Positions 9,061-18,288 are shown, counted from the stretch's first letter. The stretch is DNA of 18,321 nt from Blastocladiella britannica (GCA_025349905.2 MU624894.1:1-18321); one strand, 5' to 3'. Numbers and translations are program-made. Notes: a model not told the origin generated them from the letters alone.

Positions 9061-11394
9061 TTATTGCTGGGAATTGGCAGGTTCTGCTTCTCCTTCTCCT
9101 TCGGCAGCGGTCCTCGCGACGCCGTGGAACAGAGTGCGAGCCCAGTCTTGGTGGCGCAGACTCAGCCGAGACAGCGCCGCTTCCAGTGCCGCATGTGCCT
9201 CGCGGTATTGTGTGAACTGGTTATGAAATATGCGGTACGTGAGTCCTGTGTTTTGCGTGCAGACATCAATAACAGGAAAAAAGAAAAAAAGACATACCAG
9301 GCTCACCCGCTCCACCTCCAACCGAGCCTTGATCACCACGCGCCAGTGCCGGTGCCGCGTGCACTCGGTCCGGTCGCACGCACCGCCCACGTACCCGTCC
9401 TCGGGATCGAGCGTCAGCGGGTACCCACATCGAGGCAGAGATGGCGGCGGCACATCGTCCACGTCCATTGCCGTAGCGCCACCGGATTCGTCGTGATTGA
9501 CCGGCGCGAACACTACCAGCGCCGCCGCGTGTTCCGAGACTGCGAGCAACCGGCGGTCGAGCATGCGCAACCCGTTTCGGACCCGCTGCAGCCCACGCAC
9601 CGCCGCCAGCGCCGCGCGCGCATCGATGCGGTCCGACTCGGTCCAGTGGCCCGTGTTGGCGCCCGCGGCCCACAGAAACGCGGGCACGTGCGGCGCGTGC
9701 CGGGCTAGTTGCGCTTGGGTTGGGTCAAATCCCCGCCGGGGCTGACTGGGTTCTTGGGCTTGCAGCGGCGGCGGTGGGGGGAGGAGCTGCGACCGCGCGT
9801 GCGCCGCACCGCAGTCGGCTGAGCAGTACTTGGACGGGTATGCCGCGGGTGTACGGCATTTGGGGCCCTGGCACGGCTGTTTGGCGAGGGTGAGGCCGCG
9901 GCCGAGATCTGATTTGCGTTGTAAGGGTTAGTTTGGCCATCGAAAGCCAAAAATCAAGAAAACGTACGCGTGCAGTCCGAGCAAAAATAAAACTGGAGCG
10001 TGTCGGCGTCACTGGACGGGATCCCAATGCACTCGGGGTGGAACCAGTCCTTGCATCCGTCGCACCTGGCACAGTCGCATCAACGTTAACCTCTCAAAAC
10101 AAAATGAAAAAAATGAAGAATCGCACTGGAGCATCACACGGCCGTCGTCCGGTTCTCGACAGATACAGTACAAGCGTTGCGCAACCGCCGTCTTTCTTTT
10201 CCGGGGCCGGCTACTGGGTGCGTCGTCCGGGCCAGTGGGCGGCATGACGACCTCGCCGTCCTCCTGCCTGTTCGAATCGTCGTCGTCGCCGTCGTCTTCA
10301 TAATCCACATCCATTCGATCCGTATCGTTCAGCACATTCGCGTCCGTTCCATTCCACAGCTTTCGCCGCTTGATCGGCGGCCGATCGGCGCCGCCAGTCG
10401 AACTCGAAGACGACCGTTGGCCTGTTAGCTGCATTGGCGGCGACTGTGGCGGAGCGGGCGGAGCGTCGCGTGCGGCCGCGGCATTGGCGGCGGTGCGGAT
10501 CGGCGACACGGGTCCGAACGCGTGCATTGGCGGCGGTACCGGGCGATGGGGCAAGGGGACCAGGAGCGACAACGACAACGAAGACGAAGACGCGCTGTGC
10601 AACGCGGTTGGGGGCGTGTCGGTTCGCGTGGGCAGTCGTGCAACAGGACCCGAAGACGCAGATGCGGGATCGGAAGATCCAGTGCCCGAGGTAGCTAGAG
10701 GTACGCCGCTCCTATCGCCCACCATGAGGCCGACATGAGTGGTCGAGATCGACAGCGATGGTGGTGGGAGCGGTGGTGGGTGATGCGGAAGCAAGTGGGG
10801 CGACGGCGAGCCATGCAGGGCCGCGCGATCGGCCGGAGAAGCAACGACAGGGACCGCAGTCACGGGCGGGAACGACGCCCTCGTCATTGACGGTGCTCCA
10901 GTCGTTGTGCTGGTATCGCAGGATCGGTCGTACAAGGCCGCCGAAGACGGCGACACCCACTGCGACGATGATAGTGCCGACGCCGGACGCCGATCGTCTT
11001 CGCCTTCATCCATGGCGGCAATATCTTCCATGTTACCAGGCGCGACGTCCGGTGGAGGCGGCCAGTCTCCGCCAAGGCTCGAGGGCGGCGGCGACGACGA
11101 CAGCGACCCAAACGACCCGCGTCGCGCGGGGCCGTCGTTGAGAAAGTTGGCAATACTCATGGCATTCGTGGACGTCCGTCTTGGTGGCGCCGGTGGTGAT
11201 TGTCCCCGTGGTGGTCCAGATACCAATGCCGGTGGTGGCAGTGGTGGTGGCGATACTAGCGCGTCGCCGTCGCCCATCTTGGTCCCGTTTCCATGGTCTT
11301 GTTGGCCGGCGTACCCGAGGTCATGGTGTGCTGCACTTGTAGTTGTTGCTGTTGGCGCCGTGGATTTGGTCGGCGGTGGGAAAGGGGGCACCAT
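9061..11394 (-). CDS. SPP1: Spp1/CFP1-type PHD subunit of the Set1/COMPASS complex (710 aa)
   Basis: Four exons (11394-10127, 10065-9968, 9908-9298, 9216-9061). The protein binds H3K4-methylated histone tails through a PHD finger and guides the Set1 H3K4 methyltransferase. Residues 1-390 are Pro/Ser/Thr/Asp-rich and probably disordered, ending in the basic, NLS-like PRKRKT. The PHD finger is complete: Cys410, Cys412, Cys424, Cys427, His432, Cys435, Cys451, Cys454 (YCICREPDDGR...CDGCKDWFHPECIGIPSSD). Next comes CQGPKCRTPAAYPSKYCSADC, as in animal CFP1 (CLGPGC...SSKYCSDDCG). Near 616-650 the C-terminal zinc region CGYPL...CDRTEC-RH-HW continues into LEVERVSLFTQYREA, matching CFP1 C-terminus. 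No CXXC domain is present, as in fungal Spp1. The final intron (81 nt) uses the acceptor AACCAG; a nearer CACAG would break the frame. Confidence 0.92.
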
Positions 11395-11576
11395 GGTGGA
11401 GCAGGACGGACGGTGGGAGGGCCTCGGATCGCCCTTCTCCTTCTTTCCTTCTTGGAAGTGGGCCGTATTGTATTATTGTATTATTATTTTCCAAGTATTG
11501 CCCGACCAGCGCGCGCGACGCGTTAGTGTTAAAGAATTTTGGAAAATTTTCTCAAAAAAAAGAGGAAAAAAACGCA
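11395..11576. promoter_or_regulatory. Divergent promoter region of Spp1/CFP1 and NAD(P)H-hydrate dehydratase
   Basis: These 182 bp lie between divergent start codons. A short AT-rich core around 11465-11490 repeats TATTGTATTATT-like units, and an A-rich stretch (CTCAAAAAAAAGAGGAAAAA) leads into the + strand ATG at 11577. Both promoters must be here; no factor site is assigned. Confidence 0.5.
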
Positions 11577-12865
11577 ATGGCTGCCCCCCGACTTGCTGCT
11601 GCTGCTTCTGCACGTCGCGCCCTGGTGCCGGTCCCGACTCTTTCGGTCGCCCTGTCCAAGGGCCAATGTGGTTTGTGCTCGTGTTTTTCACTTAATCGCA
11701 GTCGATCACATTAATTTGTGTGTAATCGCACGATAAAAAGGACGCGTCGCAGTCGTCGGCGGATGTGAAGAGTACTCGGGCGCGCCTTACTTCAGCGCCA
11801 TGGCTGCACTCAAGATGGTTTGTCGTTGTCGTCCAATATCCTTGCTTGAATGGAGCCGCTCATAGAAATTTGTAAAAGGGCGCCGACCTCTCGCACGTCG
11901 TCTGCGATGCCAATGCCGGCACGGTCATCAAAGTACGCATTTGCTATTATTTTGCGCTGGAATGGTCAAATGTAACATAAAATGTCAGTCCTACTCGCCC
12001 GAGCTCATTGTCCACCCGTACTTGCGCACGACGGACTCGGCGATCACGGCGACTGGTCATCCTCCCGTTTCCGAAGACGCCATCGTGGCTCGGTGCGCAG
12101 CGCTGTTGCCCAAGTTCCATTGCCTGGTGGTGGGTCCCGGAATGGGCCGCAGTCCGCTAATGCTCTCAACGGTAGTGCGGGTGATCGGCGCCGCTCGCGA
12201 CGCGCAACTGCCCATGGTCTTGGATGCGGTATAATTACCCCTTTCATTTCTTTGGTAATCATTCTTATAATGGCGCGTCGAGTTGACAGGACGCACTGTA
12301 CCTGCTGTGCCAGGGCACCAACCTGAGCCTTGTCCGCGGCTACCCTCTGGCAGTGGTGACGCCCAACGCTACCGAGTACCCGTACCTGTGCAAAGCGGCG
12401 GGGATCGCGGTTACGTCGTCGGCGCGCGAGCTGGCTGATGCGCTGGGCGTGGCAGTGATCCGTAAAGGATCCACGGACCAGATTGCCGGCGTTATTGCCG
12501 CTGGATCTGAGCAACAACAACAACGTGACGTGGAATGCGACGAACCGAGCGGTCTGCGCCGGTTTGGCGGCCAGGGCGACGTGCTCACGGGCGTGCTGTC
12601 CACTTTGATTGCGTGGTCTCGGTACTTAAATTTCTTTTCATTTTTTCGGATCGTCCTTTTATGACTGAGCCACAATAAATATAGATTGGGACGGCCCGAA
12701 CTGACGGCCCTGGATCCCGCAGTCTTGGAGCTGGGATGCAGAGTGACTCGGGGCGCGTCGCACCGCGCTTACACCTTGCATGCGCGTGGCACCACCACCG
12801 GACACGTACTGGAAGCACTCCCTCACGCGTTCGAGGATGTTTTTGGGCCAGAAGTGCCCAACTGA
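11577..12865 (+). CDS. NAXD: ATP-dependent NAD(P)H-hydrate dehydratase (325 aa)
   Basis: This metabolite-repair enzyme restores damaged, hydrated NADH and NADPH using ATP. Six exons: 11577-11670, 11741-11817, 11879-11932, 11989-12228, 12290-12621, 12685-12865; introns are 56-70 nt. The ribokinase-like fold is complete: [20 protein letters not shown] (32-46), [56 protein letters not shown], the GGQGDVLTG active-site loop (248-256; catalytic Asp252). The short exons 1-3 were placed by matching this order in the human enzyme. Residues 1-25 are Ala/Arg-rich without acidic residues ([20 protein letters not shown]), consistent with a mitochondrial presequence. The partner epimerase NAXE is not in the window. 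The first two introns use GTTTGT donors. Confidence 0.96.
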
Positions 12866-12935
12866 GGGTCGAGTAATATATTCACATTGAAAATGGACGG
12901 TGAAAAAAATGAAAAATGCGATGCGACCGCTCCAC

Positions 12936-14440
12936 TCAGTCATCGATTGGCGGTTGCTGCTGCTGGGCGCCTGCCGCCGCCGTAGTAGTCGTTGGAGATG
13001 CCGCCGCTGTTGCTGCTGCTGCCGCTGCCGCCGTGGATGCCGCCAATGCATTGGCCGCGGCCTTTTCGCGCGCGATCGAGGCCAACATGCGTTCCGCCAC
13101 CAAGTACTCGTCCGATCCGCGGGAGAACGTCGACAGCAGCTTGGTGTTGAACGACCCGCACGACTTGACCGACTTGCGCTCGGTTGGCTGGCCCGTGGTC
13201 GGGTCGATCGCCGTTTCGGTCACCTCAATATCGGCCGAGCACTTGTGATACATGAAGTGGTACGTGGCGAGCGATCGGGCCTCGCAGTCGTTGCAAAACA
13301 ACAGCGACACGTGGTTGGCGTACTCGGGCGGCATCTGGTGTTGTCGGAGCGCCGCCTCAATGCGCAAAAAGTACTCGGTCATGTTGCCGAGCGACTTGCA
13401 GCAGGTTGGGCAGGTGTACGAGGTCTGAATGTGTTCTTGGTAGCACTTGTGGTGGATGCAGTGGCCGCATGGCTTTATAATTTTTGATTCAAGTGAATGA
13501 ATGTCAGCGATTTGAAATGTTGTTACGTACCATAAAAATGACGGTGGTGGTCGATGTAAACATATACTCACCGCAAATCGGGCAGTCCGACTCGAGGTTT
13601 CGCTCAATACACTTGTGTCGATCCTTGAGCCCAATGGCCATGCACACGTTGCATTTTTTGCTGTTGAACCAATGTGTGAGTCATTCCTCCCAAATACAAA
13701 AAGAAATAAAAAGGGGAACAGTACCAGTGGAAGTAGTCCTGGCCCAGACCTTTGCCGATCCGGCAAATTCCGCAGTCGTAGCAATGGTAAATGTTCTTTT
13801 TTGGATCGTCGTCCCAGAGTTTGCACTCGTTACAGTAGTAGCGCGAGACTTTGACGCCGCACCCTTCATTGGAGCAGTACTGCGAGCAGGGCTGGATGTG
13901 GTAGCACTTCATGCACATCATGAGCTTGGTCTTTTGCCTGTAAAACAAGTCAGATCGACCTAATTTTCCCATTATAACACGATGTGACGAACCTAATGAT
14001 GGCATGATCCGACACTTCGTCGTGGCAAAAGCGGCACACGACCCACTTGCCGCAACAGTGCGACTGCAGTTTGACCGATCGCATGTAGTGCTTGCACCCA
14101 AACACCTTGTTGTCTTCATCCTGTAAGAAAATGAATATCGACTTGGCCGTTGAGTGTGCGAATCGATTTTTCACAAATACATAAAACGATTAAGACGCAC
14201 ATGGTACATGGGACTCTGCTCCTCGGCACGAATCATGCCCACCTCGTTATAAATGGGAATGGTCTTAGCGGTGCCCGGCCCCGTCTTCATCAGCTTCGAC
14301 CCAAACTGGCCGGCCATCAGCTGCTGGATGCGGCGGGCCTTTTCCGAGTCGGGGATCGACTTGTCCTGCTGGATGGCCAGGATCTGCTTGCGCAGGTTCG
14401 ACTCGTCCGAGGGCTGCGTTGGCGACGTGGGCGTTTCCAT
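12936..14440 (-). CDS. CHY zinc-finger/RING E3 ubiquitin ligase, RCHY1/Pirh2-like (415 aa)
   Basis: Five exons: 14440-14201, 14120-13993, 13937-13725, 13660-13531, 13472-12936. Residues 1-80 are a helical N-terminus. The CHY zinc finger starts at FGCKHYMRSVKL (Cys89, His91) and runs through CCGKWVVCRFCHDE, MMCMKCYHIQPCSQYC and the CTCHY part CNECKLWDDD...HCYDCGICRIG...DYFHCKKCNVC. The RING-H2 has Cys220, Cys223, Cys239, His241, His244, Cys247, Cys258, Cys261 (ERNLESDCPICGEYMFTST, PCGHCIHHKCY). A zinc-ribbon-like end follows (LLFCNDCEARS...HKCSAD...KSCGSFNTKLL), with an insert before its last Cys, then an Ala/Thr/Gln-rich tail. The junctions regenerate invariant residues, for example TG plus C makes Cys194. 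Family members ubiquitinate nuclear and cytosolic substrates; the substrate is unknown. No hemerythrin domain, unlike some plant relatives. Confidence 0.95.
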
Positions 14441-14808
14441 ATTGTCTTCTGGAAGTTTTCGGGTGGTCTCGGTCTTTTTTGGCGCAATGCAAAGGGGGAA
14501 AAATATAACGGTCGGGAGAAGGGTGATAGGTGATCGCTCGGGTCAGGTTTGGTCGGTCAGGTCGGTCGTGTCGGTCGTCGTCGGTTGCCTCGATGCGTTG
14601 AGCAAATTTTAACGCTGTTGCAAAAAAAACTGGAAGAGAACCGATCTCATTTTGGAACTTCCCAACTTTTTTTTGGCCTCTTTGGGACGGACCGTGGCGC
14701 AGCAGGGAGCAGCCGTTGCGGCAGCAGCAGCAGCGACAACCCGCAGAGAAAGCGGGCCGAAACACCGCAAAGTCTCACGGCCTGAGACTGATCACCTCAA
14801 TCTCAGAT
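14441..14808. promoter_or_regulatory. Upstream region of CHY/RING gene; no gene seen
   Basis: This 368-bp stretch lies 5' of the CHY/RING start. It holds GGTCGGTCAGGTCGGTC-type short direct repeats around 14545-14585, T-runs, and a short run of CAG-like trinucleotides near 14715-14735. No convincing open frame or RNA gene is seen. It presumably carries the CHY/RING promoter and the 3' end of the small locus to the right. Confidence 0.45.
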
Positions 14809-15308
14809 TTATTTTTTTCGTTGCGGCAGTGCGGCGTGGAGTAAGTCCTCGAGCGCGTGGTGATCCAACGTTATTGAGCACCTGGAAGTAGCGCAATGCA
14901 AAGGCTGCAATACCGCTGAATGGGCACACGTACTCGTGAATCGTGGGTCAAATGATAATAAAAAATCGCAAATTATACCCTTGGCGATGTGCAATTTCTC
15001 TGGCATATCTTGGATGCACTGGTCAACGTAAAATGAAGCAGCGAGCGCATCCGGCAGTCACGACATCGGTCGAGCTGTCATCGCTATCGTCTTTTGTTTT
15101 GATGTCAATAACTAGCAAAAAAAAAAAAAAAGATCGAGATTAAGTCCAGTACCTCCACCACTGGAATACTCTGCGTTGACCCGCCAAAAAAAAAAAACGG
15201 GTACATCGGTTGCTTGGGAGGCGCACGAATCATGGAGGGCAGGCTGATCCGCACCAGCTGACTCATCGAATCGGGGTCTTTCGCTGGACGTGCGGGTGCG
15301 GCTTCCAT
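14809..15308 (-). CDS. Possible small multi-exon gene, unidentified
   Basis: Fragments on the - strand look coding but could not be joined into one sure model. A 5' piece (15308 to about 15202) reads MEAAPARPAKDPDSMSQLVR then ISLPSMIRAPPKQP, and runs into a GTACCC donor-like site followed by T-runs typical of introns here. A middle piece (about 15110-15060) reads IDIKTKDDSDDSSTD. The 3' piece is clearer: CIQDMPEKLHIAK, a 63-nt intron (14916-14978, donor GTATAA), then AVLQPLHCATSRCSITLDHH and a last helix ALEDLLHAALPQRKK ending in TAA at 14809. Intron lengths and the neighbours' spacing support a gene in this gap; the family is unknown. The frame also stays open upstream of the chosen ATG, so the start may be further right. 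Confidence 0.35.
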
Positions 15309-15838
15309 GGAAGGACGGGTGATAAACTCTGCGATAAAGGGGTACGGGCGTGTGGCCGAGCTCAAGCAAGCGCCGTGCCCCTGCGTGGGCCCGACGTGGT
15401 GCTATCGGCGGCTTTTGAATTTGAATAAATGCGATTTGAAAGAAATCTCTCGACTCCACAGGCACGGACACGCATGCACTCGATCGCTGACTGCTGTTGG
15501 CACGCCCGAAACCAAGGAGGGGGCAAGAACGTCCCTCGTCCGCGCATGTGCCCATTTTTTTCTCGTGGGCGGCCGCCGAAACCATGGCAACGTGCGTCGT
15601 GACTGGTCCATAGCTAACGGTATAAATTCGCATTTCCTCAACTCCCTCCCCTTCGACTTGGGAAAATTTGACGGCCCGCCTTACAAAACTATCCAACGTT
15701 CTTTGATGTTTCCTTTCTTTTGGATAATATGATTTACTGCGTGGGAAGGCGGGCCAAAAGCAAAATTCCGCGACTCATACTGAGGTTGGGGGTTTTTGAC
15801 TCTTGCTTTGGCAACAAATCGTGGCGATATTTAATACG
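15309..15838. other. Gap with no recognisable gene
   Basis: I see nothing in this 530-bp stretch that I can defend as a gene. Open frames exist on both strands (for example 15307-15732 on +), but they are Arg/Cys/Pro-rich, match no family, and show no splice-consistent extension. It probably holds the promoter of the small locus to the left and the 3' end of MED9. Confidence 0.4.
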
Positions 15839-16290
15839 CTAGTCTTTATTCTGCTTTTCATCACTGCTGTCTCGAATTGCGCTCGTGGCAATCTCGCGGT
15901 ACCGCAGATATGCTTGTCTGTTGTTGTACCATTTATCGTTTAGTACACCTCAAGTTCAGAATGAAGGTATCAGTACCTCTCCTCGTCAAGTTCCTGCTCG
16001 CGTTCAGCCAGATGCGAATGCATGTCCTTGAGCGGCGTATTGGGTTCAGGTACCGTATCCAGCAGTGCCAGTGCGTGCTGGTACTTGGCATGCAATTGAA
16101 AAATCTATCAAGGATTTTCAGAAAAACCGTGCACGCAGCGACAACTAAAACGAACCACTTCGCCCGCGCGAGCAACAACCGCGGGATCGGAACTGCGCAG
16201 GTGCTGTACGATTTCGGCCAGAATCGGCATAAAGTCAAAGTCGTCCTTGCTGATTGTGTCGGCCGGTACTTTTGATAGTGATGGTGCCAT
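15839..16290 (-). CDS. MED9: Mediator complex subunit 9 (113 aa)
   Basis: Three exons (16290-16156, 16104-15977, 15917-15839) with introns of 51 and 59 nt. MED9 is a small subunit of the Mediator middle module, which bridges activators and RNA polymerase II in the nucleus. The conserved start DFDFMPILAEIVQHL matches the FLPLVHNII-type block of other MED9 proteins. It is followed by a helical hairpin: FQLHAKYQHALALLDTVPEP then MHSHLAEREQELDEERQAYL, ending YREIATSAIRDSSDEK. The proline turn between the helices matches the family's MPGI turn. The second join uses CAACAG as acceptor, which keeps the long helix; a later AG would shift the frame. Family members are 110-150 residues. The start lies only 39 bp downstream of the MAGO stop on the same strand, so its promoter must overlap the MAGO 3' end. 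Confidence 0.85.
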
Positions 16291-16329
16291 TGAATAATTT
16301 TTGTATTTTGGAAAAGAGATCGACACACT

Positions 16330-16344
16330 TCACACTGGCTTGAT
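16330..16344 (-). other. 15-nt terminal micro-exon of MAGO
   Basis: Exon 5 ends ...LVGLHFK at a GTATTA donor (16399). After a 55-nt intron ending CGTGCAG, ATC AAG CCA GTG TGA supplies IKPV and stop, the universal MAGO C-terminus (usually KIKPI). Reading through the donor would replace these conserved residues. Confidence 0.9.
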
Positions 16345-17127
16345 CTGCACGAAATAAAAGTGAGTACGCGTGGGTCTTCCAATGAGACGTGGATAATACC
16401 TTAAAGTGGAGCCCGACCAACGAAAACACCAGAGCCTTCAGGTCCTGCACCAAAAAGTAAAAGTTGCGGAGATTGTCCGAATCAGCCGCCTTGCTCACTT
16501 CGGCCAGCGTGTTGATCTTGGCCAGCTGTTCATTTGGGGGTTTCCGTAAGATCGTAATGCAATAGTGAGAAAAAAAAATATAGGGTACCGAAAGCGAGTA
16601 GTGCGTTTGACCCAAGATCAGCTCGAGCTCCTGCTTGCCGTCCACGTTAGGGCTGGGCCACTGCTCGTCATTGCACCTGATTGAAATCCTGGTTAGTTGT
16701 CGTGATTGCACAGCAAGAAAGACTGTAGTACCCAAGGACATTGGATTCCTCGAAAATCCTCCGAAACTCGCTCAGCACCACGGGCGACAGGTACACTGTA
16801 TATAGGTCGTGAATATTAACAATTGAAATTGGAATTGGTATAAAAAATGATAACGCATACTCTCCTTCTTGATCATGGAATCGTTCTTGTAGTTCGAGTT
16901 GTTAAAGTACCGCAGCTTGCCGTTGGGAAACACCTCAAACTCGAGGTACTCGTGGCCGTATCGGCCCTTGTGACCAGAGCTTTATGGTTTTTAAATATTT
17001 ATTTGTCAATCGACCATTGACCAAGCGACCAAAAAGGCGACCAAGTAATCGAAGCGCACTAGTAGCGGAAACTGAAATCGGTCGATGCGGCGTGGGCGCT
17101 CGAGGAGGTCGTGTCGCCGTCTGTCAT
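16330..17127 (-). CDS. MAGO: Mago nashi, exon-junction complex core subunit (159 aa)
   Basis: Six exons (17127-17060, 16979-16861, 16795-16732, 16676-16589, 16525-16400, 16344-16330). MAGO pairs with Y14 in the nucleus and locks eIF4A3 on spliced mRNA. Blocks in order: [119 protein letters not shown]. These match the highly conserved family throughout. The first exon carries a Ser/Thr/Ala-rich extension of about 18 residues. Every junction rebuilds a conserved codon, for example TA plus C gives the second Tyr of RYY. The last exon is just 15 nt and encodes IKPV and the stop. An AAAAAT hexamer repeat abuts the start codon. Presence of MAGO fits an intron-rich genome. Confidence 0.98.
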
Positions 17128-17161
17128 TTTATTTTTATTTTTATTTTTATTTTTATTTTTT
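17128..17161. repeat. AT hexanucleotide microsatellite (ATTTTT)n
   Basis: On the + strand adenines at 17131, 17137, 17143, 17149 and 17155 are each followed by five T (six after the last), making about five hexamer units. On the - strand this is an AAAAAT array ending three bases before the MAGO ATG (17127), so it forms the immediate 5' leader. Copy-number variation between strains would be expected. Confidence 0.9.
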
Positions 17162-17409
17162 GTAAAGCGTGCGGGATGCGATCACGACAACTTCAGCTGG
17201 AATAGACATACACTACACGAACAGACAACCCCGTCACACATTTTCGGCCAAGTCCCCCACAACCTTGAAGAAAAACGCTGTGACGCAACCAATTTAAGCG
17301 TCAGAGTTCAAAAACAACACTACGAGGAATCCTGGAATATTTCTAAGTCCTTAACAATACACACCTCACTTCCCATATAAACCAGATTTCTCTCAGACCT
17401 TCCCATTGA
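17162..17409. other. Spacer between MAGO and transposase fragment
   Basis: This 248-bp stretch contains the MAGO promoter and the left border of the transposase-like region. Stops interrupt all + frames, including TGA at 17407-17409 in the transposase frame. Weak coding-like pieces may be decayed transposon sequence; I cannot place a terminal inverted repeat or target duplication. Confidence 0.4.
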
Positions 17410-18282
17410 CCCAGATCGCAGTGCCTCCCTGAACACCAAACGTCACACCACCTCGCGCTCCATATCGTGGACGTCCTCCGCCAATGGGGCCCGGTCCGCA
17501 ACACGTGGTGCTTCCCTTTCGAGCGATTCAATGGCGAGTTGGGCAGCATCGCGTCAAACAACCGTTCATACGAGATCGTATTCATGCGGTCACTCGTCCG
17601 ACAGCGACTGTTGCACCAGGTGCAGTTCAAGACGGGTCAACTCGTCATCCCTCGTCGCCTGGATCGACTGGCTGTTGAACCCGCCGAGTTCACAGACTCC
17701 TTGCCTCAACCAAAGGTCCTACGCCCAAAACTCTTTAACGCGCTCGAGAAGCTCCATGGTCGGGAACTGACTGCGGGCCAGAGGACAACAGTCCATGAGC
17801 ATCTCGAAACTGCCTTTGACAGCGTCGTGATCAAAGGGCCGCCCATGGGCGTTGTTGCTGGCACAATTTTGATCCGAGACCAGTCGCTGCAGTCCGCCAC
17901 CTCCGCCACCCACCGCCACGCCTGGCTGATGTCGTCCCATGGCCCTAGTCACGCACTCTTTTACTTTTCGCGCCTCATGCAGGCAAAAGTGCGCCACTTC
18001 GCTTGTGTGCGCTGGCTCCGACCATTGCAACCTGGCCGCGACCGTGATAGCAGGTGCCTGGGCATGACGTCGTGGGTCCCGCTCGAGTCTGGAGTGGCTT
18101 CCGTTGGTATCCTCGCGCTGGGCGACGTCGCTGGTCGTGGGATTGTCGTAACCACGTCGGACGACGACGGCGCCATTCTGTGGGCCCAAACTGCACCGAT
18201 TTCGAAGATGCAGGAGTTTCCAACTCAAGTTGGTGAGAATTTGGAGGTAGACTTAGCTGGTGAAGATGGAGCTACCGATTGA
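17410..18282 (+). pseudogene. C-terminal fragment of a Tnp2/CACTA-like transposase
   Basis: The frame is open for 290 codons between TGA at 17407-17409 and TGA at 18280-18282. Its start reads LPEHQTSHHLALHIVDVLRQ, then GPVRNTWCFPFERFNGELGS and NNRSYEIVFMRSLVRQRLL. This is the signature found before the end of Tnp2-type (CACTA/EnSpm) transposases: a His-rich LH-helix, GPV--W-FPFER-NG-LG, then an FMR helix. Downstream blocks such as HALFYFSRLMQAKVRHFACV and RWLRP resemble the variable transposase tail. The catalytic part is missing: MAGO begins 282 bp upstream on the other strand and the first in-frame ATG (17584) lies after the signature. It is therefore a 5'-truncated remnant, or a downstream exon of a rearranged gene. 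The long intact frame suggests recent truncation or retained expression. AATAAA follows just after the stop. Confidence 0.68.
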
Positions 18283-18288
18283 ATAAAT
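18283..18288 (+). terminator. Possible polyadenylation signal (AATAAA)
   Basis: GATTGAATAAATATG spans the stop codon of the transposase-like frame, placing the canonical AATAAA directly after the TGA. This would allow 3'-end formation if the frame is transcribed. Confidence 0.35.

Noticed and set aside
10009..10100. Apparent read-through end of the Spp1/CFP1 exon (VRRMQGLVPPRVHWDPVQ)
   Set aside because: This is a frame-shifted reading of the PHD exon. Splicing from CCA/GTGCGA (10126) to the AG at 10066 restores CDGCKDWFHPEC, so the frame is not truncated.
12040..12523. - strand frames opposite the hydrate dehydratase
   Set aside because: The + strand carries unbroken family motifs over the same bases, so these are shadows.
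14545..14590. GGTCGGTC-type short repeats as a possible telomere or satellite
   Set aside because: Only a few imperfect units are present; more likely a local promoter-region low-complexity patch.
15307..15732. 141-residue + strand open frame
   Set aside because: It is Arg/Cys-rich, matches nothing, overlaps the better coding-like - strand pieces at its left end, and has no supporting splice or start context.
17343..17630. 95-residue - strand frame with several Cys (zinc-finger-like)
   Set aside because: It is antisense to the transposase signature WCFPFERFNG; the cysteines are not spaced as a zinc finger.
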